Shown here in pieces: positions 57,468 to 64,000 of a stretch of 64,000 bases of DNA (positions are counted from its first letter, which is position 1; every line of letters begins with the position of its first letter). The notes under the pieces are model-generated. The model did not search any database. It saw only the letters and a list, made by a program, of their open reading frames with translations, and was not told where the DNA came from. The DNA is from Saprospiraceae bacterium UBA2329 (GTDB lineage: Bacteria > Bacteroidota > Bacteroidia > Chitinophagales > Saprospiraceae), in contig DDUV01000062.1 of the NCBI GenBank assembly GCA_002344975.1, forward strand, positions 1 to 64,000, read 5' to 3'. The position numbers and the translations under genes are program-made.

Positions 57468-59594
57468 ATGACTGTGTATCGAATCATCATCACACTTTTT
57501 GCGTTCGCGTCCATCTGGAACGGAGGCGCCGCTGCTCAATGCGCCCAACTGAACCTGCCATTGGAAACCCGCATCGGCCTCAGCGAGGTCATCATTGAAG
57601 GCCGGGTAGTGGACCAATACGCCTTTGAAGGCCCGCTGTACGACATGATCTACACCACGCACGTCGTGGAGGTCTTCAAGGTGTTTGCGGGCGATGTGAA
57701 GAGTCGCCATATTGAAATCACCACCCACGGCGGCGTTTTGGGCGACAAGGCAGTGTCTGTTTCTCCATCGCTCGAACTGCACTCCGGCGCTTGGGGCGTA
57801 TTTATGCTCCGCCAACAGAGCGGCTTGCCCATATCGGCCTCCGAAAGCCGGTTCTTATTGCCCGTTACCGCCTCCGCCGCTTTTATCGAAACCGTCAACA
57901 CCGACCGCATCAAAGACGGCATCCGGGTTTTCGATGATCCTGCCGACTTGTATCAAACCATTACGGCAGCTACCGGGCGGCCTTACACAGAACTGAAGGC
58001 CCCGGAAACGCCCCATGCCGCCAAAACCATAATGATGCCGGCCATTACCAATATCTCACCTCTTTCAGTTGCGGCGGGCATAGGCAATACCGTCACCATT
58101 ACCGGCTCCGGCTTTGGCGCCACGGCGGGCGTCGTCTTTTTCGACAATGCCAACGATGGCATCGGCGGCTCTTATGCGGGCACTTCTGCCGCTCACATCG
58201 TCTCATGGAACGACACCCAGATCGTCTCTAAGGTGCCTTCCAATTCGGGCACGGGCAAACTGTTTGTACAAACATCGGACGCTGTCAACTCCTCCCTCAG
58301 CAGCCAAACCCTCACGGTGTCTTACGGGGTGCGCAATGTCAACAGCACCGAACTGACTTACATGATAGATCATGGCACCGTTGGCGACGGCGGCTACCAT
58401 TTTCATATCGGCACCAGCACCGCCAACAATGGCGTGAACATCCTCAATGTTTCGGGCGCCATAACCGCAGTAGAGCGGGCTATGCAAACCATACACAACA
58501 CAGCGAGCGTGGCCATGTATGCCGGCGAAAACTGCGCTGCCACAGCCGTTCAAACACCCGGAGCAGACGGCGTCAACCTCCTTACCTTCGACAGCGATGC
58601 TTATAATCTGGTGAGCGTTTACGGCGCCGGCATTCTCGGAGTGGCCATTACCAATTTTTCCAAATGCGGCTCCTCGCAATGGGAGGTGGTCAATATGGAT
58701 CTCATTTTCCGACGCCCGGGCGGCGTCAACTGGAACTTCGGTCCGGGCAATCCCGGCGGCGGCCAAATTGACTTTGAGTCGGTGGTGCTGCACGAAATGG
58801 GACACGCTTTTTCTCTGTCGCACATCAACAACACGGCTGCCGTGATGAACTACAGCATCAGTGCCGGTACCACGCGCAGAGCCTTTATGGCAGGCGCCGA
58901 CCTCGACGGGGCGCAGTATGCACACAGCAGTTCATTGGGTTACAACCCACCCTTGATCAATTGCGGCGCACCCTTCGATGCTGCCCGAAGATACGGAGCT
59001 TACATAGAGGCGCAGGATTGCTCCCAATTGCAGGTATTGCCCGTAGAACTCGTTGATTTTCATGGAAAAGCAGAGGAAAAAGGAACGCGCTTGTGGTGGG
59101 AGACTGCCTCTGAGCACAACAACGACTACTTCGCAGTGGAACATTCTGCCGACGGGCGCTCCTTCCGCGAGTTGGTCCGCATACAGGGGGCTGGCACTGT
59201 CTCCGAACCGCAATTTTATGAAGCATTTCACAACCTGCCCGCAGCCGGCGTCAACTACTACCGCTTGGCGCAATACGATTACGACGGCACGCGCACTTTT
59301 TCCGACATCATTTCCGTGAAATTCGAAGGGCCGGAAACTTTGGCCTTCATTGCCCCCAATCCGGTGAGCGGCAACGAGATCAACCTTTGGTACAACAGCC
59401 CCAACGAAACACAAATAGAACTGGAAATCATTGCTTTGGATGGTAAAACCTGCGCAACGCAACGCCGGCAGGTACTGAGCGGCCAACAATACATCCATCT
59501 GTCTGTGGACAACCTGAACGCCGGCCTGTACCTGCTCCGAATCCGACACGGCAACGAAACGCAGGTATTGAAGTTTTCCAAAATGCGCCCATAA
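57468..59594 (+). CDS. Secreted T9SS metalloprotease with IPT/TIG domain
   Basis: 708 residues. Signal peptide (about 1-24). An N-terminal region of about 165 residues is of unknown type. An IPT/TIG beta-sandwich (about 190-285: ITNISPLSVAAGIGNTVTITGSGFGAT) precedes a metallopeptidase domain with HEMGHAFSLSH (H442, E443) and the downstream VMNYSIS, a metzincin-like layout with a Met turn. The C-terminal 80 residues (IAPNPVSGNEINLWYNS... LNAGLYLLRIRHG) form a T9SS type A sorting domain. Inference: a surface or released protease. A long leader precedes it. Confidence 0.85.
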   Translation: MTVYRIIITLFAFASIWNGGAAAQCAQLNLPLETRIGLSEVIIEGRVVDQYAFEGPLYDMIYTTHVVEVFKVFAGDVKSRHIEITTHGGVLGDKAVSVSPSLELHSGAWGVFMLRQQSGLPISASESRFLLPVTASAAFIETVNTDRIKDGIRVFDDPADLYQTITAATGRPYTELKAPETPHAAKTIMMPAITNISPLSVAAGIGNTVTITGSGFGATAGVVFFDNANDGIGGSYAGTSAAHIVSWNDTQIVSKVPSNSGTGKLFVQTSDAVNSSLSSQTLTVSYGVRNVNSTELTYMIDHGTVGDGGYHFHIGTSTANNGVNILNVSGAITAVERAMQTIHNTASVAMYAGENCAATAVQTPGADGVNLLTFDSDAYNLVSVYGAGILGVAITNFSKCGSSQWEVVNMDLIFRRPGGVNWNFGPGNPGGGQIDFESVVLHEMGHAFSLSHINNTAAVMNYSISAGTTRRAFMAGADLDGAQYAHSSSLGYNPPLINCGAPFDAARRYGAYIEAQDCSQLQVLPVELVDFHGKAEEKGTRLWWETASEHNNDYFAVEHSADGRSFRELVRIQGAGTVSEPQFYEAFHNLPAAGVNYYRLAQYDYDGTRTFSDIISVKFEGPETLAFIAPNPVSGNEINLWYNSPNETQIELEIIALDGKTCATQRRQVLSGQQYIHLSVDNLNAGLYLLRIRHGNETQVLKFSKMRP

Positions 59595-59650
59595 CGCACC
59601 CTTGTGCGCTCGCCCAAAATCTCTTATCTTGCAGCCAAAACCAGTCCGCT

Positions 59651-60286
59651 ATGGTCAAAATAAGTGAAAAACGACTGCTCAGCATCGCCGAATACCTCGT
59701 AGCGGAGGATGCCGCCGAGGCCCGGAATGAATTTCAAAACGGAAAAACCATCGAAATGGCAGGAGGAACTTTATCTCATAATGTGGTGAAAGGGGAAATC
59801 TTTACTTTAATCAATATGGCTATAAAAGCAGCCCATATTCCCCATCTGGTACTCAACAGCGACACGAAAGTCCGCATCGAATCGGACAATCGCTTTTTCT
59901 ACCCCGATGTGACCATCAGCGACGGCACGCCGGTTTATTACACCACCCCCGAAGGTCGTACCCGCCGCGACATCATCATCAATCCCTTGGTTATTGTAGA
60001 AGTCCTTTCGGAGGATACCCGCTATTACGACAAAGGCGAAAAATTCGACATGTACTGCTCCGTACCGGGTTTTCAGGAGTACATCCTCATAGAGCCGGAG
60101 CAGGTTTGGGTCAAGTCTATGTTTTTACAAGACCCGGCCGAACACCTCTGGAAACACGAGGTTTTAACAGACAAATCAGCCCGGCTCCCCATTCGCTCTT
60201 TAGGATGGGAGATTCCTTTAGCGGATTTGTACACTGCCTTGGAGAAGTTGCCGAAAGAGGAGGAAGAGAAAGATGTAGAACAGTGA
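59651..60286 (+). CDS. Uma2-family endonuclease-like protein (DUF820)
   Basis: 211 residues of the Uma2/DUF820 family, a PD-(D/E)XK fold protein group that is abundant in cyanobacteria and Bacteroidota. Motifs: EFQNGKTIEMAGGTLSHNVV at the N-terminus, YPDVTISDG with the catalytic-type aspartate, NPLVIVEVLSEDTR and DKGEKFDMYCSVPGFQEYILIEPE. Biological role unproven; mobile-element association is often suggested. Its stop codon lies inside the left arm of the hairpin 60282-60332. Confidence 0.88.
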   Translation: MVKISEKRLLSIAEYLVAEDAAEARNEFQNGKTIEMAGGTLSHNVVKGEIFTLINMAIKAAHIPHLVLNSDTKVRIESDNRFFYPDVTISDGTPVYYTTPEGRTRRDIIINPLVIVEVLSEDTRYYDKGEKFDMYCSVPGFQEYILIEPEQVWVKSMFLQDPAEHLWKHEVLTDKSARLPIRSLGWEIPLADLYTALEKLPKEEEEKDVEQ

Positions 60287-60332
60287 AGGGGTGACTATCA
60301 ATATGATTTACATGGCAAGTCACCCCTTCACT
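60282..60332. repeat. Long hairpin, copy 2 of the paired family
   Basis: The 15-bp arms (60282-60296 and 60318-60332) are identical to those at 23526-23576 and enclose an equally long 21-base loop of unrelated sequence. The Uma2 stop codon (60284-60286) lies inside the left arm. Confidence 0.85.
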
Positions 60333-60345
60333 AAGCTCGCCAACC

Positions 60346-60386
60346 AAAAAACGCCTGCCGGAAACACATCCCGGCAGGCGTTTTTT
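60346..60386. terminator. Bidirectional rho-independent terminator
   Basis: An 11-bp GC stem (60351-60361 with 60371-60381) is flanked by A5 on the left and T5 on the right, so it can terminate transcription in either direction between the convergent Uma2 and DUF5689 genes. Confidence 0.88.
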
Positions 60387-60437
60387 TATGGGGCGATGTT
60401 ACGTTTACGATACCCTGGAGGTCTCGCAAACGCGCGA

Positions 60438-62465
60438 TCAATTCACATCGCTCAAATTGCGAATATTCAACTGTGCATCCGTGAATTGCGATACTACGCC
60501 GGTTACCGTTACTGTTCCTGTGGGCACATTGGAGCCGGCAAAAGAAGCTGCCGTGCGCGTGAACAGTACCATCGTACTCGTGCCGTCGGTGATGTTTTTG
60601 CTGCCGCTGTAAGTGCCGCCCTGCGGGAAAGTGACGTTGACAATGCGCACCAATGTGGATTCCCAGGCTTCCAGATTGGCCAATACCTGTGCAATGGTGG
60701 CTACACGAGGCGTAGGCAAAGTGCCGGCGCCGGGCCGGGTAGCATTGGCAATGGGTACGTTGTTGAGTTGCAATAAACCGCTGAATTCCGAAAGCTCCAC
60801 GCCGCCGATGTTGATGACCAACGAGTCGCCGACATTGAAGGTGTGATCTGCGCTGAAACGCACGATAATACCCGAAGCGCCGTCTTGGAGCGCGATGTTG
60901 CGCGTCGTCCAGTTATTGTTTACTCGGTCGCTGATGACTACGCCGCGAATCTGCTTGTTGGCCGCCACATTGGTAGTCGTGCCGCTGAACAGTGCGCGCA
61001 CTTGTGCCACGCTGAGCAGGTCGGGATTGCCGCCGCTGCCGCCGCCGGTCACGTCGCTTGGGGCGCGGATGATGAGTTGAGGGGTATCGAACTGCGAAAC
61101 AATGGCCGTCACGCTGACCGTACCGGAAGGATACGTTTGGCCGGCAAAAGTAGAAGCCGAGCGCGTGAAGATGACCGTAGAGCCGGTACCGTCGTTGGTC
61201 GTTACGTTGCCGGAATAAGTGCCGCCGGTGCCGCCGCTGAGGGTGGCATTGTCAATTTTCACCAAAGTGGACTCCCAAGCCTCGGCATTGGCATTCAGTT
61301 GTGCCACAGTAGCCGTGCGGGGTGTAGGCAATGTGCCGGGGCCTTTCGATACGGCCGCTCCTGCAGGCGTGTTGTTCACTTGCAACAGGCCACGGAATTC
61401 CGACAATTCTACCCCACCGACAGAGACCTCCACTTTTTCGCCCAACGCGAAGTTGTGGGCTGCCGTAAAGCGCACCACGATGCCGCCGGTTTCGTCTTGC
61501 AGCACGAGGTTGCGGGTGTCCACGCTGGCGGTAGCGCGGTCAGAAATAACAACTCCTTCGATGGATTTGCCGGTCGGGCCGGAAGTGGCGCCTCCTGCAA
61601 ACAAGCTCCGCAACGATGCAATGGTGATGATGTCGCCCACCGGGCCGCCACCGCCACCGCAACGGGTATCGTTCATTTGCACATCGCTCAGCTCTCTGAT
61701 CAACAACTGCTTGGTTGTTCCGAAAACGGTATATATGCCGGTGATGGAGCCTTTTCCTTTGGGAGTGAGATCAACGGCAAAAGTGGCAAAACCACTGGTG
61801 CGCACCACGATGGTATTGCCGTTGCAATCCTGGATGGTGCGATTGAGCGTACGAAGTCCCACCGCATCGGCGAAGAGTTCGGCAGTGTCGGCGGGCACAA
61901 ATTCCACGTTTTCCAATTTGACCAAAGTGGTGATGTCGCCGCCTACCAATCCATTGATAGTCTTCACCTTAGGAGCTAATTCGCCTGCTTTTTTACCTCT
62001 AAAAATGAAAGCGCCCGTATTAACGATATTGCCCAAACGCACCGAACCGGTTTGGGTGTAGGTGTAGCCCCCCAACTGCGTCACTCCGCTGTTGTCGCCG
62101 AGTACAAGCCCCTTGCACTTGATGTAAATTTCCCTGCCGATGGGGAAGAAATTGTAAGCATTGGAAATGCTGATGCGCACGTCTATGCCGGCAGTTTCGT
62201 CCTGCAGGATGAAAGAGTTGAAAAAATTGCCGGAGCGGTCGTCGGCCACCACCACGCCTTTGATGATGACGTCATCTTCAATAGCGACGAAGGAACCTGG
62301 CGTTACTAGGCGGCTTTTGAGTTGCGCAATAGTGGTATTGGCAGTCAGTCCGGGGTCTTCGCCTTCCAATGGCGGTTCGTCAAAATTAAGGTCCACACAG
62401 GAAGGAACGATGATAGCCACAGCGGCCAGAAGAAGGATTGGGAAAAAGCGAAAAAGCATTTTCAT
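60438..62465 (-). CDS. Triple-DUF5689 outer-membrane lipoprotein
   Basis: 675 residues. Lipoprotein signal (lipobox IVPSC, Cys23). Three DUF5689-type beta domains follow: about 40-265, 280-475 and 485-675, the last two very similar (VISDRATASVDTRNLVLQDE against VISDRVNNNWTTRNIALQDG; GGVELSEFRGLLQVNN against GGVELSEFSGLLQLNN), separated by Gly-rich linkers. DUF5689 lipoproteins usually partner a TonB-dependent receptor, whose gene lies directly upstream, as substrate-binding surface proteins or related to extracellular nuclease OB-fold proteins. The ligand is unknown. Confidence 0.85.
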   Translation of the reverse strand: MKMLFRFFPILLLAAVAIIVPSCVDLNFDEPPLEGEDPGLTANTTIAQLKSRLVTPGSFVAIEDDVIIKGVVVADDRSGNFFNSFILQDETAGIDVRISISNAYNFFPIGREIYIKCKGLVLGDNSGVTQLGGYTYTQTGSVRLGNIVNTGAFIFRGKKAGELAPKVKTINGLVGGDITTLVKLENVEFVPADTAELFADAVGLRTLNRTIQDCNGNTIVVRTSGFATFAVDLTPKGKGSITGIYTVFGTTKQLLIRELSDVQMNDTRCGGGGGPVGDIITIASLRSLFAGGATSGPTGKSIEGVVISDRATASVDTRNLVLQDETGGIVVRFTAAHNFALGEKVEVSVGGVELSEFRGLLQVNNTPAGAAVSKGPGTLPTPRTATVAQLNANAEAWESTLVKIDNATLSGGTGGTYSGNVTTNDGTGSTVIFTRSASTFAGQTYPSGTVSVTAIVSQFDTPQLIIRAPSDVTGGGSGGNPDLLSVAQVRALFSGTTTNVAANKQIRGVVISDRVNNNWTTRNIALQDGASGIIVRFSADHTFNVGDSLVINIGGVELSEFSGLLQLNNVPIANATRPGAGTLPTPRVATIAQVLANLEAWESTLVRIVNVTFPQGGTYSGSKNITDGTSTMVLFTRTAASFAGSNVPTGTVTVTGVVSQFTDAQLNIRNLSDVN

Positions 62466-62522
62466 TGGTTGTATTTTTTATTGCTAAAGTACATGTTGAC
62501 GGGCTGATGCTTACGGCTCCCT

Positions 62523-62557
62523 ACTCGTAGCTCGTAGCTCGCGGCTCGTAGCTTGAA
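62523..62557. repeat. 7-bp-phased array between TonB receptor and DUF5689 genes
   Basis: Five 7-base units: ACTCGTA, GCTCGTA, GCTCGCG, GCTCGTA, GCTTGAA, with a sixth partly inside the receptor's stop region. The array separates two genes that otherwise look like one operon. Confidence 0.8.
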
Positions 62558-62558
62558 G

Positions 62559-64000
62559 CTATATCCTCAAGCTCAGGTTAATAAAGAAATTCCGGCCAAA
62601 ATTGTAGAAGTAGCGATTGGGAAACAGGTCCGGATTGCGGGTTTCAAAATCGAAGCGAAGCTGCTCGAAACCGCCGGTGATGAAGTTCTTGTTATCCAGC
62701 ACATTGTTCACCCCTACGTTCAAATACAGATAGTATTTACTGCGGATGCGCCAGGATTTGCCCCCGAAAAAGTCCATAGTAAAGGTGGCAGGCGCCTGCT
62801 CCTGGTCCACGATATTGCGCAACAGCGGGTCGGTAGGATCAAGACCGTACACCGCGTTGGCTGTGCGGCGAATGGGGTTGAAATCCACCCAGATATTATC
62901 AAAGTAATTGAAATTGAGGTTCACAAACCAGAATTTTGGCGAGCTGTAATTGATGCCCGCCGTATAAGCGGTTTGCGGCATACCGGCGAGGCGGAAGTTT
63001 TCGGCGTAGATGTCAAATGCGCGGTTGTCGCCCAGTGTCAGGTCGCGCGGGTTGTCCAAATAGACATTGCCGGTGGGCCGGGAATTGTAAATGTACTGCC
63101 CCAGTGCCGCCACGCCCGATAGCTTGAGGCTGGGCGAAATTTTGGCTTCCAGTGCGAGTTCTAAGCCTGCATGGCGGCGATCCTGCCCGGTGATGACGTA
63201 GTTGACGAATGCGCCTTCCAGATCGTCGTTGTAAAAACGCAGGATACGCGCCTGATCGGAAAACTGCGTGAGGTAAGCTACCGCGCGAGCCTTCACATTG
63301 GGTGCGCGCAGGAGGTACCCGCCTTCTACGGAGAGGATTTTTTCGTTGGTAAGGTTCGGAATCAGGTCGGCACGAGTGCGCGGCGAGATGTAGGAATTAT
63401 CGAAAAACGGTGCGCGGGTTTGATAAAAACCATTGACAAAGAAGTAGTTACGACCATCCAACTTGTATGTCACGCCGGCTTTGCCGCCCACATTGAGGAA
63501 GTTTTGCTTTTCGGAATTGCCGAACGAATTGTCTGGAAACATTCCGTTGCGCATCTTGCCGTTGCGCCAGAAGGTGGTCTGGCCGATGCTGCCGGAGATG
63601 AAAGCCTCCACATTGGGCAGCACATAAACGCCTTGCGCCCAGAGTTCGCCCCGCCGGATATTGGCATCGTAATCGTAGCCGAAACGGTCGCCCTCGTGAA
63701 TGATGCGGGAAGGATCGTTGAGGTCGTTTTGAGCCACGTCGAAATTGCCGGGGAAGTCGCGAATGACGAATCGGTTGACATTCACGGCATAATCGCCGCC
63801 GAGCAGGTCGTCTATCACCTTGAAATTCTGCACAGTCTGGCGTTGGTAAACGGCCCCGGCGTGCAGTTTGAAGTTGTCGGTCAGCGTAGCCTGATAGTTG
63901 GAGCTGACGCTGAAATCGCGTATGTCGCTGCGACGTTCCTCGATGACGTATTGCGACCAAGCACCCTCCGGCGTCTGACCATTGAGCAGATTGGCATATT
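62559..64000 (-). CDS. TonB-dependent receptor, C-terminal part (cut by the window edge)
   Basis: At least 479 residues; the frame stays open to the end of the window, so the N-terminus (signal, carboxypeptidase-like and plug domains) lies outside. The visible part has beta-barrel repeats of the outer-membrane receptor type (FKLHAGAVYQRQ, VYVLPNVEAFISGSIG, YFVNGFYQTRAPFFDNSYISPRTRADLIPNLTNEKILSVEGGYLLRAP) and ends with the typical aromatic terminal strand (FYNFGRNFFINLSLRI). It should take up a nutrient or siderophore in a TonB-dependent way together with the DUF5689 lipoprotein. Confidence 0.9.
   Translation of the reverse strand, partial: YANLLNGQTPEGAWSQYVIEERRSDIRDFSVSSNYQATLTDNFKLHAGAVYQRQTVQNFKVIDDLLGGDYAVNVNRFVIRDFPGNFDVAQNDLNDPSRIIHEGDRFGYDYDANIRRGELWAQGVYVLPNVEAFISGSIGQTTFWRNGKMRNGMFPDNSFGNSEKQNFLNVGGKAGVTYKLDGRNYFFVNGFYQTRAPFFDNSYISPRTRADLIPNLTNEKILSVEGGYLLRAPNVKARAVAYLTQFSDQARILRFYNDDLEGAFVNYVITGQDRRHAGLELALEAKISPSLKLSGVAALGQYIYNSRPTGNVYLDNPRDLTLGDNRAFDIYAENFRLAGMPQTAYTAGINYSSPKFWFVNLNFNYFDNIWVDFNPIRRTANAVYGLDPTDPLLRNIVDQEQAPATFTMDFFGGKSWRIRSKYYLYLNVGVNNVLDNKNFITGGFEQLRFDFETRNPDLFPNRYFYNFGRNFFINLSLRI

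Noticed and set aside
1..64000. tRNA, rRNA or tmRNA genes
   Set aside because: I looked for T-loop (GGTTCGAATCC-like) and cloverleaf patterns and for rRNA cores in the intergenic regions and found none convincing; a tRNAscan-SE or Infernal run would be decisive.

Overview
The window looks like chromosomal DNA of a Bacteroidota bacterium, most likely of the Saprospiria (Haliscomenobacter/Lewinella-like). The evidence is the Bacteroidota promoter signature (TTG/TTTG, a spacer of about 20 bases, then TAnnTTTG) in front of many genes, starts without Shine-Dalgarno sequences, type IX secretion (T9SS) C-terminal sorting domains on secreted proteins, a TonB-dependent receptor followed by a DUF5689 lipoprotein, and Bacteroidota families such as DUF5723, DUF3127 and EAD11-TIR. 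I saw no rRNA, tRNA, CRISPR array, phage or complete insertion sequence. Most genes are housekeeping or cell-envelope genes; the accessory flavour comes from single genes and from many small intergenic repeats.

Layout. 1-2.1 kb: groES-groEL on the minus strand with its terminator. 2.3-5.1 kb: an MlaE/MlaF lipid ABC transporter pair and an EAD11-TIR protein. 5.2-11.7 kb: cysS, a phosphoesterase, a secreted GH9 glucanase, a probable small-RNA or leader locus, a sodium/solute symporter and a lipoprotein. 11.9-19.3 kb: rimO, a cysteine desulfurase, a deaminase, a GT39-like glycosyltransferase, an AAA-ATPase/PD-(D/E)XK protein and a HemC-like protein lacking catalytic residues. 19.3-23.5 kb: a lipoprotein glutathione peroxidase, a membrane-anchored amidohydrolase, methylmalonyl-CoA epimerase, a pseudouridine synthase and a DUF3127 protein with an SSB-like tail. 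23.6-28.2 kb: a minus-strand run of DinB, Crp-like regulator, SDR, LRR/BRCT-like and endo/exonuclease/phosphatase genes. 28.4-39.7 kb: VOC and DUF1801 proteins, pyk, RlpA-SPOR and MORN-like lipoproteins, a NamZ-type protein, a beta-propeller lipoprotein, dps, DUF5723, a DUF885 peptidase and a T9SS cargo. 39.8-48.9 kb (minus): an overlapping pair of envelope genes, an Rpn-type nuclease, hisS, pheS and a large symporter. 49-64 kb: a lipoprotein, a NagB-PIG-L fusion, hydrolase, PrsW, NFU, DtxR, DUF2157 and 2OG-dioxygenase genes, a T9SS metalloprotease, an Uma2 protein, and a DUF5689 lipoprotein downstream of a TonB receptor that runs off the window.

The most unusual material is (i) at least eight short arrays with a strict 7-bp period, many sitting directly upstream of start codons (cysS, hisS, cysteine desulfurase, DUF5689, RlpA, DUF3127); (ii) two hairpins 37 kb apart with identical 15-bp arms and equal 21-nt but unrelated loops, each between convergent genes and touching a stop codon; (iii) the HemC homologue without its catalytic Asp or its cofactor Cys; (iv) the EAD11-TIR conflict protein; and (v) a promoter-to-terminator unit of about 230 nt without a gene at 9.34-9.60 kb.
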